The translations under genes were made by a program, and so were the position numbers. From Conchocele bisecta (taxonomy: Eukaryota; Mollusca; Bivalvia; Lucinida; Thyasiridae), in the NCBI GenBank assembly GCA_029237695.1, contig JAQRGA010000049.1, forward strand, positions 62,001 to 126,000: a DNA stretch of 64,000 bases, given 5' to 3'. Below, piece by piece: positions 31,041 to 43,078 of the stretch. The number at the start of each line of letters is the position of its first letter. Within the stretch, counting starts at the first letter, position 1. The notes beneath the pieces were generated by a model. It did not search any database, was not told the DNA's origin, and was given only the letters and a program-made list of their open reading frames with translations.

Positions 31041-31784
31041 GCCGGTGTGACACATATACATTCATGCAGAAAACGTACAAGATTTATTGTGTGTGACTAG
31101 CAACACCGAGCAACTAAAATGTGTTTTTTTTTCTTAAGAAATTGCCAATTCCATTATGTACAGTCTAGATATTTAAGATAAACAAAAATTGATCAATGAT
31201 ATGCAATGAACAATCGACATATTTCAGATTTAACATACTTACGCTAAGAAAATAACTGAAAATATTTAACTTCTACATTTGTGTCTGATTTGAAATCCAT
31301 ATGCTTGCTATTTATGGGTAGAAGTTCTTTCAAACGTGGAGGTGTATCTCTCTTTGTTGTTGTATATTGTAATACAATATGGTTTCCTATGTTTACAAGA
31401 ATAAAAATTACAAATTGTATAGTAAATTACATAGTAAAAATTACAAATTACATGCAGCGTCTGGTCCAGAATATTTCCATCTCAGCGACATTTAGACTGA
31501 GAAAGGAATATTGGAATGGGCTGTCAAAAGTGTAGTATGATAATGCCAATATACAACGTGCATTCATCCTCACACTCGAAAAATTAAAGAGTCACGGAAT
31601 CATGTGAGGATATATTTCTAAGTATAAATAGGCCGCTGGCTGAGAAAATGAACTCTACGCATTTGCGCTAATTGGCCCCGACAGGAATTATTTTTCATTT
31701 TGCACACTCACACAGTATAATCTGGTTGTAATATTTTTGCTGGTGTCAATACTGTTAGTCTATTGATGGAATTACGAACAGCAT

Positions 31785-31875
31785 AGGCCCTGATGAGACT
31801 GCGCGTATGCGCAGGCTGATCTGGTGCTACGCTGGTCGCATATGTCGGAAGGTCCCTTTTCTCGGCGGGGGTCCA
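31785..31875 (+). repeat. Dispersed CTGCGCGNATGCGC repeat, copy 2
   Basis: CTGATGAGACTGCGCGTATG, then GCAGGCTGATCTGGTGCTAC, CTGGTCGCATATGTCGG and CCTTTTCTCGGCGGGG. Clearly related to copy 1 but diverged. Confidence 0.5.
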
Positions 31876-32174
31876 TATGCAACCAATGATATCATTCATT
31901 GACATGTCTACTACAAACGTAAATATCCCGATGTGTGTGCGTGCGTCTGTTGTGTTCGCCACCAGAAGCCGGCTCCCTCGTAGAGACGATGATTTATTGA
32001 TGTATTTAGTGGGGATACTGACGTATGCTTATTGCACTTACGAACTTTCTTGATACACGTTTGTTTAAGGGAGACAACTCATGGTGGTCGCCACAGACAG
32101 ACAGTCCATAACAAATTTCTATTTAAAAAGAAATATACTAGTAAGCTAGTTTCAAGATAATTTGCATATAATAT

Positions 32175-32255
32175 ATATACACATACACACACATACACAC
32201 ACATACACACACATATATACACATATACACACACATACACGCATATATATACTCG
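32175..32255. repeat. (CACATA)n / (CA)n microsatellite
   Basis: Alternating ACACATACACACACATACAC units. Histidine/threonine open frames over it are artefacts. Confidence 0.95.
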
Positions 32256-32994
32256 GTAGCATCAAGGGTATAAGATGCAGTCCAGACTGTTCGATTGGGA
32301 GAAAAATTATGTTGTGTATGGACACTAATGTTTACTGCGACTGCGACCAGTACAGAAGAAAAATGGGATAATGGATAAACCTGACCTGTGGTGTTTGTGA
32401 CCAGTCTGTCACCTGGTGTATTCACAAAATATGGTTCTATCAACCGACCGCCAAAACCCAAATCTACGTCTATACTGCGATCAGACATATAAGGCAATAT
32501 TTAAATATATAAATATATACATGTTGTGTGTGGTTTTCGTGTACAGTGTGATAGTACAATAAAGTACATGCGATGACTCGCTGCTACTAGCAATCGCGCC
32601 TGAGGGCTCATTTTCGCATGTCAGGTCCCACTGTAATTACCGTTCACTGGATAATAATGAATATGTCCATGCGTGTCGTGACTGCCTTTTTATTATGCAG
32701 TGACAAATATTTGAGGATATGCGACTTACTGTTTATGAGATAGCATTGGCCATTTTCATCATATCACTATACACAGTCATCGACGACATCTGCACACTAG
32801 TATACATGTATATTATTTTGGTTTTAATATATACGTGTTAGTCAGATCTTGAAAATCATGGAAACAAAACATGTCATTAGCTTCAATGGTACTGAAAGTT
32901 TTAAGTTACAGTTTCATGAAATTCAAAAGTATAGCACACAAAAAAGCTACTGTCATGTTTAGTTTGCAGTCATAAGACGGTGATGTATTATGGT

Positions 32995-33707
32995 TTATCG
33001 TGGCAGCCAGTCTTCATAATCAGCAGGTTTTATCTGCTCTATTCTACCATTCGTCCGAAGTTTAATGTGTATATGCCCATCCCTCCTCCAAGCAGATTCT
33101 GTCTCTCTACTATCGCGTGCTTCCTTCAACACTTTTGCCTTTAATTGAGTCAAGTCCTGCTGAATGTATATTCCGATGCTCCTTAATTTTGTTTTTTTGT
33201 CCTTTAACGATTTTTTCATTTCGCGACACAAATTTTATTATGATTGGCCGAGGCACTTGACGCCTTTGTACTCTAATCGGGTGCGCGATATCTATGTCTC
33301 GTCCTTCCAATGTCATTGCCATTGTTTCTTTTAAAATATTAATCGCGACTTCGGTCGTTTGATCGGCGGTCTCTTTTTCCTCATCTTTTTGCCAGCGGTA
33401 ATCCCGGTCTATTAAGCCTTATACTGTTTGGTCTCGTGTATTGTTCAAGTTCATCGGCCCTTTCTAAATTGGCGCGTCTGGTGCCTTCAATTTCTTTCTG
33501 CAATTTAGTTATTGTCATGTTTTTGTCGCGTACACTTTCCTTCAGTCATTGTATGTGGGTTTCTATTTCTATCTTGCTGGTATGTAGCTCACCTTCTACA
33601 ATATCGATTCTGTGTGAAATCGATCGGTAAACTTCGTCTTTAATGTTGGTGGCAATATTTTCTATCTTATTGTCAATTGGCTTTTTTATGACTGACTCTA
33701 GTTCATC
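32995..33707 (-). pseudogene. LINE B ORF1 (coiled coil + RRM-like nucleic-acid-binding protein)
   Basis: Reading from 33707: a Glu/Lys/Ile-rich helical part (ENIATNIKDEVYRSISHR) consistent with the trimerising coiled coil of L1-type ORF1 proteins. Next comes an RRM-like block (DIDIAHPIRV, RPIIIKFVSRNEK), then a C-terminal domain (LRAKVLKEARDS-like, HIHIKLRTNGRIEQIKPADY). Several frameshifts separate the parts, and the start is truncated at the insertion boundary. The flanking duplication links it to ORF2 as one element. Confidence 0.6.
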
Positions 33708-36240
33708 TTAATATTACTTGATGGGGTTTGCTCAATATTTGGACACTTATATGTAAGCGTTTGGAACTCACTCATGCCGGCATTAACATGACCTTGAACC
33801 TGTTCGTGTTTGAAGCATGAACATGTCTGATGGCTTTTGTGATGCTTACATTAGCACATGCCTATGATCATGTTGCGGTCGAATGCCTCGGCAGGCGCGA
33901 CACCTATACCGTTGCGGAATTGTGAGCATATGGAAAACACTCATATTGCCATTAACATTGACATTTTTCGTGTTTAAAGCATGCATTTTTCCGATTGTTT
34001 TTGGGATGCTTACTTTAGTACATGCCCATGATCATGTTACGGTCAAATGCCTCGGTTTGGACATTTGATACATTGTTGTATTGAGAACACACAAATGCTC
34101 CCATTGACATGACCTTGATTGTTTGACCTTCACAAGGTTGCGGAAACGCTTATCCATTTTTATGTCAAAAGGTTTTTTCATAATCATATAACAGATATTA
34201 CTAGATGGATTGCTTAAATATTTAAACACTTGATACATGTGAGCAATTGGAGCACACTCTTGTCGCCATTAACACGGCCCTGACCTTTGGAACCTTCACA
34301 ATGTTGCGGAAACACTTAGCCATGTTTATGTCAAAAAGGTTTGTACAAGTTTCTTCATCATAGTATAACTTTAATATTACTTGACGTATTGCTTCACTAT
34401 TTGGACACTTTGTACATGTGACCATTTGGAACGCACCCATTGACATGACCTTGAATTTGTTTATGCCTCCGGTCTCGGTAGAGTGTTTGGACTGTATGTC
34501 TGTGTATCCGTGTGTCTGTGAGTCCGTGTGTCTGTCCGTCTGTCCTTCTGTCCGGCACATTAAGCTGTTTGCCGGAGTTTCTCATTTCTGTAATAACTTC
34601 TATATTCCTTGAAGGATTACTTACATATTTCAACACAGCATACTTGCTGCCCTTAATATGACCTTGACCTTTTGACCTTGACAATTTTGACCTTTTTCAC
34701 ATTAAGAAGTTCGCCGGAGTTTCTCAATTATGTCATAACTATCCCTTGATGGATTGCTTTATATTTCAATACATCATACCTGTGGACAAATGCCACACAT
34801 ACATCCGCCCGAAATATGACTTCACCTTAACAAGTTTTAACTTTTGCACTTTTAATGTTTTTTACCGGAGTTTACATAAGTATTGTGAACAAATGTCACA
34901 CATGCATGCTGCCATTAAATATAACCTTCAGCTTTTGACCTTCTCAACTGTGCTTATCACTTGGCAAATTATGGCCCTATAGGTTTCGCCCTGTCTGTCT
35001 GTCCGTTTGTCTGTCTCTCCGTCAGTTTATTTGTTGAATGCTTTTGTAAGAGTTTCTAAAATCACCTATAATTTCTCTTTGCCTTCAACTAATATCGTCA
35101 TCCGTCCGTCCGTCTATCTGTTTACTTTTTGAAACTTTTGTAATAGTTCTCAAATCACATATAGGAGCCCTAAGTGCGTCGACAGACCGTTTCTCCAAGC
35201 TGCCACCGGGGGGCATTCGTGTGCCGACATGTCACATTTTTCTGTTGTCTTTACATTTTGATGGAACCACTTAGCCAATTGTTTGTGAGTCAAAATGTTT
35301 GTACAAGTTTCTTCATCATCATATAACATTTATATTACTTGATGGATTTGGAACACCTTCATGCTGCCATTAACATGACCTCGACCTTTTGGACATTTTT
35401 GCGGAATTACTTAGTCATTTTGTTGCGTCAAAACGTTTGTACAAGCTTCTTCATCATGATATAACTTTAATATTACTTGATGGATTGTTTAAATATTTGG
35501 ACACGTGATACATGTGAGCATTTGAAACACACTCAAGTCCCCAGTACCATGGCATTAACCTTTTGAGATCGTCACATGGTCGTGGAAACACTTAGTCATT
35601 TGTTTACGTCGAAACCGTTGTAAAAGTTTCTTCATCGTTATAGAACTTTAATATTACATGATGGATTACTTCAATATTTGGAAATTTGATACATCTGAGC
35701 ATTTGGAACACACGCATGCGCCCATTACCATGACCTTGACCTTTTTGATATCACATTGTTGAGGAAACACATACGGTAGTACTTGTGTTTTACGTCAAAA
35801 GGTTTATACAAATTTATTCATCATCATATACCTTTATATTACTTGATGTATTGCTTCAATATTTGGATACATGATACATGTGAACATTTGGAACACACTC
35901 ATGCCGTCATGAACATGACGTTTCACAGTTTGACCTTCATGTAGTTGTGGAACAGTTTCAATGTTTGGACACTTGATACTTGTAAGCATTTGGAACACAC
36001 TCATGTCGCCATTAACATGACCTTGACCTTTTTTACATTCACATGTTTGCGGAAACACTTTGTTTTGAGTCAAAAGTTTGTATAAATTTATTCATCATGA
36101 TATAATTTTAATATTACTTAATGGATTGCTTCCATATTTGGACACTTGATACATGTGAACATTTGGAACAGACTCCCACTTCCATTAACATAGCATTGCC
36201 ATTTATTCGTCTGCCAATGGTCAAGGTAACTGGAGACTCG
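33708..36240. repeat. Degenerate satellite array, right part
   Basis: Continuation of 25807..26878, with more than ten diverged units. Most keep ATTAACATGACCTTGACC and CTTCATCATGATATAAC-like phrases. TCTGTCCGTCTGTCC microsatellite tracts interrupt it near 34490..34560, 34990..35030 and 35100. Short open frames across it are not genes. Confidence 0.85.
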
Positions 36241-36904
36241 TGTTCAACTTGTTTGTAAGGAAAACTTGTTAAAGTTTTTTCTATTTTTTTCTTATTATCA
36301 AGGCTGCCAGCGAGGGGATTAGCTTAGTTATAGCGATGCCCTTATTGGTTATAACCTCACCCCTGTGACTGTATGTACCAATAACAAGATAACGATAACA
36401 GTGGACCGGGTGTACCCAGATTTACCCACAACAATACTGTCGGTTACTGATGGTGGCGGTAATGCAGTGGTAAGTACTAGCAGTGGTAAGTACTAGCTAA
36501 TGCCTTTGTCCAAATCATTTAGTGTTCAGAACGTTTATCATACCGGTGGGTTGTTGGTCGGGCGAATGTGACGGCGTAAATTAACGGTAGGGCTCCTCCT
36601 TATAGGAATCACAATTTGCCTGTTTTGACCCTCAGGTACGTTTTTATCTTTGGCTCTTTTGTTACCAGGGAATTGAATTGGGTTATTGACCATTATAAAA
36701 GTAGTAAGATTATTACTGATCATACAATCTTTGGACGGGGGCATGGTGTGGCGAGGACCTGGCATCAGATCAGGATTATTCTGATTTCAGGGCTGAATAT
36801 ATAGCTTTTTTCTTATAAATAGTCAGTTCAGATTTGGGGATTTCCCCACCATTTGTACATGTAATTGAACATGTACATGTACTCGTACAGGTACTATATC
36901 AGAC

Positions 36905-36985
36905 TTAGTACTAAACCCAATGACCCGGCCTTAAATGACCTTAGCGCTGTTGATAGGCCGTTAAACCCCAATAAACAAACAAATT
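36905..36985 (+). repeat. SINE-like 3' tail repeat
   Basis: TTAAATGACCTTAGCGCTGT, GATAGGCCGTTAAACCCC, then AATAAACAAACAAA. The text resembles a dispersed molluscan repeat often seen at mRNA 3' ends. No tRNA-like head was found upstream. Confidence 0.45.
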
Positions 36986-38082
36986 ATCATACCACGGCCA
37001 TAACAAAATATGCCAACGGGTTTATAGTTTTAGCCTTATTGGTCCGGTCGTCCATCTGTTCATCCACTGGGTCGTTTGTTTGTCCATCCATTTGTTCGTT
37101 CATAGCACATAATCTGACATTTTTATGACCTAACCACTGAATGTTGAGGTTGGTATGTTAGCATTACCGGCGTTTGTATGTCCGTCACAATCTTAACGCT
37201 CGGGTATTTATTTATTTTAATTTCTGTTTCCTTTCACGTGACTGCTTCATACTTCACACTTGCATTTCTCTGATGGACCTATGTCATGCTGTGACAAATC
37301 CACGACTCTCCAGCCATTTGTGTTTTCAAATGTGCCCTCGTTTTCTTTGGCAGCGGGGGCATTCATGTGCTGAAATGCCATATTTGTAGCTGAGTTTGTG
37401 TTAAAGGTTTTTGCTTGTTGGTCAAGGTGATGGCTGGAGGTATCCGTCAGCCCTTGCTCACTTGCTCAAGTTTGATGAACCATTTATATGTTAACAGTCG
37501 ACGACCTGCAAATACATGTATAGAGACTAATACATGCTATATCTGATGCCCATTAAATATTATATCCTCAGTTGACAAAAGGGTCATTAACACACCGTAG
37601 TAGTCCATTGTAGATCTTGGGCCACTGCAAATGCAATACTAGTAACGCCTGATCAATGCAACTACAAACAGGACAGTACCTGATCAGACTGCAGCACTGT
37701 ATAGATTATTTTGATGCTAGTAGTAATTGGCACAATTATACAAATCATAGAAATACATTTATAATCATGTAACTTGGTACATATTTGACCTATTGCATTT
37801 GCATATTAAATTTTGTTAACATGTATCTTTAATAGCTTAACATGTGAGAAAACATGATGATATTTTCAATTGCATGCACTCGGGACACTTAAAGGAATAA
37901 GTTGACTTGTAGGGCTTTTATCAATTAGGAAACAGAAGAATACATTATTAACGTACCATAGCATATATGATACATATAATATAATAAAGCATACAGTACC
38001 ATAGAAACATAGGGATTCCCAAGAATAATTAAGCCTGTATAAACAGACATGCGGGTGTTTCACTGATGGAATGGAAAACAGT

Positions 38083-38087
38083 GTATA
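38083..38087. repeat. Target-site duplication of the LTR element (left)
   Basis: GTATA, repeated at 47425..47429 immediately after the right LTR. Confidence 0.85.
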
Positions 38088-40613
38088 TGTCGCGTGACAC
38101 GTGCATTCTTGTACATTCTGGATTCCGTATACTTGTATATTTGTGATGTGTGGTACTGTTTTGTATTGGTGTGCGTATTATTGATTTCACATACCTGTGA
38201 TTCATATCTGTGATTTCACACACCTGTGATTTGTACATACCTGTGATTTGGCATGTACATTTCCCATGTACAATGTGCGTGTAATAACGGGGCTTATGTT
38301 GTATTGGTGGAAATACGTTTATGCGTGTCCTTTTTGTGGATTTAAAATATACGTCTATTTTATGAGCAATGTTTTACTGACGTCACGCCATATTTGCCAC
38401 AGACTATGCATGTGTGTGGTAGAGAACTCGTTGACTGCGTGTGCTGGTTTCGCTAGGGAGAAGACCTTTTAGTATTACGGATGTCCACTGTCCGTGCCAG
38501 CCGAGTTTGTCCGCGTGTCAGTTGTTCACCATATAAGGGACCTTCTGTAGGTGAAGCCAGTATATAGCGCAGACCATACCATGGTCTGCCCTGTTATGTA
38601 TGCTACAGGTTAGTGTTTCATCATAGCCTGGTACTGGCCAACACGGATATATCAGATCCCATAATGGTGATGTTTTGTGTCGTGATATTTCCGTAAATGA
38701 CCACGATATTTGAGTTTAGTATGTGCTACACTCTCATTTGAGTGTATAGCCGTAGGACCGATATGGAGGGGTTTGGCGGGGCCAAGAAGCGACCTTCGCA
38801 TTGTCGAGACCAGTCGAGTAGATTTCGGATTATGAGATCTGGGTCTATAGTGTGCAGATTTATGGTAGTGTGGGGTATACCATGTTGGATGGTATTTATT
38901 CCACGAGGGCTGTACACTGGTTTGGTTGGATTTAAGGCGTGGGAACATATATTTATGCCAAATATAACCCACGGGTGACATGGCAAAAGCCATGGTTTTG
39001 TAGTATTTATGTGAGATGTCGTACGAGGGGTAGGCATATTCATTATTCCGTGCATGATTTCACTGGTGCGTATATAAGCGATGTCTCGCTATGTGTTGGC
39101 GGGACACATATTTTCTGGTTACAGAAGACTAGTACTGTATTCACCAGTGACACGGAGGATTTTGGTATGTACCTACAACATTTTATTTCAGCTGTGATTT
39201 GCCGTTGTTCGATTCCCGTTTTAGTCTGTTGTGCATCCTGTCTGTCTGTCTGTGCGTATTCGTCCAGTAATTGGAGATTCATTTCATTTTTGTAGCCTCT
39301 TGAGAACGCTCCAGCGAGCCACATTGGACGATTTGGTCCACTCGTTTGAGGGCAGACCCCCAGTCAGTGCAGAGTATCGGGTCGTCCGAGTGTCCGTACG
39401 TCTGTCTGGCGCAGTGTGTGTAGCAGCTCCGGGTAAAGGCCTGTATAGAGCAGTGTGTGATAGCTACCTCGCGTTCAGCAGACAGTCACAGCCATAGATT
39501 AGTGAAGTGAAACGCCATACACACATATCATATCATTATACTACCACCGAGTTGAATGTCACCTAAGTGAAACTTTTCCCGGCGTCTTAGCCAACGTGAT
39601 AATCGCCATTTTTGTATTATATCGGAACTTTACATCCGGTCTACCACTTCCGTATTACAACCCATTGATTCACCATGGATACTTTACATCGGTCTACCAC
39701 ATCCGGGTTGCTGCAGTCGAGTGATACCATAGGAACTTTACATCTGGTCCACCATTTTCCGGAGATAATACTACCTGTGGAACTTTACTTCCGGGAACCA
39801 GCTTCCGGAACATTATCGTTATTGACTATCATGTGATGTAACCACATCCGGCTTTGACTTTGACATTCATACTTTGGAAATATATTGCATAGGCAATACA
39901 TATGTATACTTTGATAGTGTATGGTAATACTCCTATCATGGTATCATGGCTAAAGGATTGTAGTAAGGACTACATATATTGTTTATGGATTAATCCACTT
40001 GAAGTTGGATTATAGCCATATTGTTGACTAGACCTCATATTGCGGGTGAGGCAGACCTTGGGACCTTGATACTCAGAGGTTACACTATCTATTGAGATAC
40101 GCCAGCACTGGGGTAGCTCAGATGATTGTCATTTGTCCTCCAAGTTCGTTATGCCATGTTATACTTGTATGTTATTTAACTTTGATTAGCGATCATCAAA
40201 GTACTTGTGCATTCATACTATTGTCCACTACGGGACCATTGAGATACCATTACCGAGTTTATTCGTCTATAGCTTTTAAGTTGCGTTAAAGTATAACAGT
40301 CGATTGGCTTACAACCTTGTAGTAATTGAATAGTATCATGCACAGTACAGTGATGTTCGCATATCAATGTATCATGTATTCCTGTGTGTTCCCCATGTAA
40401 TATAGTGTACATTATAAGTGATTAAGTGACTACGTGTACTTATCTACTCTGGCCTATCCCTTACACTTCAACTGCATTGTTACCACTTTTCGTTCGTCAG
40501 ATCAAGCTATATTGGCCATAACGTCATAACAATTGAAGTATACTTGGTTCATATGATAATTGGGGGAGACAATTTGTCTCGATCATTTCTGACCTTGGTA
40601 ATGACCTTGACAA
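38088..40613 (+). repeat. 5' LTR
   Basis: Begins TGTCGCGTGACACGTGCATT and ends GACCTTGACA. It matches 44895..47424 almost throughout; by eye I find about twenty differences, roughly half of them single-base indels. A TATATAGCG box near 38563 and the adjacent GCAGACCAT/ATGGTCTGC inverted repeat (38569..38589) may be promoter elements. Confidence 0.93.
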
Positions 40614-40614
40614 T

Positions 40615-40632
40615 GGTGTCAGAAGTGGGGTT
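40615..40632 (+). promoter_or_regulatory. Primer-binding site
   Basis: TGGTGTCAGAAGTGGGGT begins one base after the LTR, with the TGG expected to pair with a tRNA CCA end. It looks complementary to the 3' end of a tRNA-Leu; the tRNA identity is from memory and unverified. Confidence 0.65.
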
Positions 40633-41281
40633 TTGTTTCCTCTTTTTATAATCAGTTTCTTCAAAGCAGTTGAAGTAAGGAGGCTAGAATAGCTGTACCC
40701 CTAGTGTCGTCAAAATTCAATCTTGTATTTATTTGCTTTGGGAGTTAATGTAAGATGCCCTCCAACACTTAGGCACTAATACATCACCACATACATGATT
40801 TGACTACCTAGGTACAGAAGTGTAGAGTTGAGACGATCTTGTGAGATAGTCGATGTAAGGGTCATTGTAATTTTTGATTTGTCAACAGTACCTCCCTGTG
40901 ATGATGGCACAGCGGGTGTTCTAGGTTAGCACTAGACACTTCTGCATCTGAGGCGAGATTACTACCACTATTATATTGTGTAATGAACAATTACTATATC
41001 TGCCAGTGTCTATAACCAGTCCCCATTTTTTTTGTGTCCAGTACCATAGAGGGGGAATTGGAAATATACCATTACATTAGACCATACATATACCGGATTG
41101 ACTTACCCAATTGAGAAACTTATACCGTCGTTAGAGTAGAGACCGGATTGATTTACCTTAACCTTATAGACGTGAAGCAAGAGACTCGCACAAATCACCA
41201 AGTGATTTGAGTGCTAGAGACCTTGTGTACCGTCGGGTAAAGCGTGTAAATCAATAATCCGGAGTTGAGTTGAGAGTGAGA

Positions 41282-42500
41282 ATGTCGTCCATTAAGGAGC
41301 TAATGGACATAGGCAAAAGCTTAGGGCTAGCAGATTCAGAGTTAAGGGCCTTTGTAAAGGAAGAGCAGGAGAGAGAAAGACAGGAAAGACTAGAGGCTAG
41401 ACAGGCTGAGAAAGATAAGTTAGTAGTTGAACGACAGATGGAGAAAGATAGGTTAGATGCTGAGCAGTTAGCTAAGGAGGTTGAGCGACAGGTCTGAGAA
41501 GGATAGGTTAGATGCTGAGCAGTTAGCTAAAGAGGTTGAGCGACAGATGGGGAAGATAGAATAGATGCCAATGAAGCACAGTTAGCTCTACAATTTAAAT
41601 TGCGAGAACTAGACACTAAGCATCAGGTAGAAATGGCAAAAGTAGAAAGGGTGGAGTAGTAGATGAAGATAGACATGATAGGGACTATGGCAGAGCATTC
41701 GGTCCGAAGCTGCCACATTTTGATCAGAATAATGACAACATGGATAGCTACTTAGCTAGATTTGAGAGGTACGCAGCCATTCAAAGGTGGGGGAGAGATA
41801 AGTGGTCACTGCACTTGAGTGCTTTATTGAAGGGCAAGGCATTAGATGTATATTCTAGACTACCTATTGATGATGCTCTTGACTATGATAAGTTGAAATC
41901 CGCATTGTTGAAATGTTTTGATCTAACGGAAGATGGGTTCAGACGCATGTTCAAAAACACCAAACCTGATCACAGTGAATCATTTGTGCAATATATCCGT
42001 TGGTCAAAGAACTATTTAGATAGATGGTTTGAGTTAGGTAAGGTGAATAGAACATATGAAGGAGTACTAGACTACATGATCAGAGATCAGATGTTAAGTA
42101 TATGCAGTCGTGAGCTCTACTTATTTCTCAAAGAGAAAACATTTGACTCGATAGATCAGATGGCGGTTCAGGCAGATTACTTTGCAGAAGCTAGAGGAGG
42201 TAGCAAGTATGTAGTTCAGAGGAACAGTACTAGCAACAGAAATGAGTACAGGTCAGTAGATAACCAGAGGCGCAAGGTAAGTAGTGCAGATAATCGATCC
42301 AGAGATAGGAGATCGAGATAGGGACAGATATCAGAATAGAGACCACAATAGAAGCCCAAGTAGGGGTAGTTATGATAGAAGCCCGAGTAGAGGCAGTTAT
42401 GACAGAAGTACCAGCAGGAACGGCTATGATAGCATCGCGGGACATGTTACCATTGTGGCAAAGAAGGTCACATGTCCTACGATTGTCCTAAACGTGACCG
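41282..42500 (+). pseudogene. gag: gag of the LTR element (frameshifted)
   Basis: Starts at ATG 41282 (SSIKELMDIGKSLGLADSEL), followed by a Glu/Arg/Lys-rich helix with tandem EKDRLDAEQLAKEVERQ units (to ~41560) that break frame near 41490. The capsid-like part (41740..42321) contains DSYLARFERYAAIQRWGRDK and KALDVYSRL, typical of gypsy gag. An Arg/Ser-rich tail with NYDRSPSRGSYDRSPSRG-like repeats then leads, in a shifted frame, to a CCHC zinc knuckle (C-x2-C-x4-H-x4-C, CYHCGKEGHMSYDC) at about 42443..42490. It would form the particle core and bind RNA. At least three frame changes. Confidence 0.75.
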
Positions 42501-43065
42501 GTCCTCAGCTTACAAAGCAGCAGCAGTCGAGGAAGAAAAACATGTAAGTTTTGCAGATAAAGAACAGAGAGGTCGGTACAGAGGTAGAAATAGAGGTAGA
42601 AGCGGAAGGCACACTAGAGGCAGAGGTAGAGGTAGATGGCAAAACACGGAACAACCAGGGGAAAACCAAGGACATTTCTGTATGGTTGATACCGACACCA
42701 CTATTGTATGTTCTGGTAGCGAGATACAGCCGGAGTTGATTAACGGATGTACATTTGGTATGGATAGGCTACCCGTAGCAGAGGGCACATTAAATGGGGA
42801 AAAGGTCACAGTAATGCGAGATACTGGGTGTACCGGGGTGGTCGTTAGGGAAAGCTTAGTACAACCAGATCAGTTTTTAAGCAAAGTTTCAACATGCATG
42901 CTGGTAAACAGGAGCAAAATGAGTGGAATTCCTACCGCCCGGGTAGATCTAGATACACCTTTTTTCAAAGGTCGGGTAGAAGCCCTTTGCATGACAGATA
43001 CAATGTATGATGTTACCATAGGTAATGTAGACGGGTCAGAATTACCAGTGATAAGCCGATTTTAG
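42472..43065 (+). pseudogene. Retropepsin-like protease region (pol start) of the LTR element
   Basis: The frame opens within the zinc-knuckle region, passes a basic RGR-rich stretch (residues ~38-58) and enters a retropepsin-like domain with the active-site signature VMRDTGCTGVVV (DTG) near residue 120. MYDVTIGNVDG follows, then a stop at 43063..43065, 13 bp before the integrase frame. The protease would cleave the polyprotein. The stop separating it from integrase is probably a mutation, since pol is normally continuous with protease. Confidence 0.65.
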
Positions 43066-43078
43066 AGGCGCAAAATCC

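Larger units (their letters stand above)
30650..32990. other. Inter-ORF spacer of LINE B with probable nested repeats
   Basis: This is too long for a normal LINE inter-ORF gap, and no gene is visible. It holds two diverged direct copies of a repeat (30965..31040 and 31785..31875) and a microsatellite at 32175..32255. I infer one or more later insertions between ORF1 and ORF2. Confidence 0.4.
26879..33707 (-). mobile_element. Tx1/L1-like LINE B, ~6.8 kb, inserted in the satellite
   Basis: The element is bounded by a 12-bp duplication, TTAATATTACTT, at 26867..26878 and 33708..33719, which restores a continuous satellite unit when the insert is removed. The left boundary begins TTTTTTATTTATTTTTTGAC, the complement of an A-rich 3' tail, matching minus orientation. 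ORF1 (RNA-binding) lies at 32995..33707 and ORF2 (endonuclease, RT, zinc-binding C-terminus) at 27247..30639. About 2.3 kb of non-coding sequence separates them, probably later insertions. The 5' end is cut inside ORF1. Both ORFs have stops and shifts. Confidence 0.75.
36241..38087. other. Non-coding, repeat-rich interval
   Basis: No gene recognised. At 36905..36985 there is a phrase ending GGCCGTTAAACCCCAATAAA, a common 3'-tail-like repeat in mollusc genomes (SINE-like). GTCC/CATC microsatellite text lies near 37040..37110. Confidence 0.4.

Noticed and set aside
32138..32497. Histidine- and cysteine-rich open frames over the CA/TA repeat
   Set aside because: Microsatellite translation; no family resemblance outside it.
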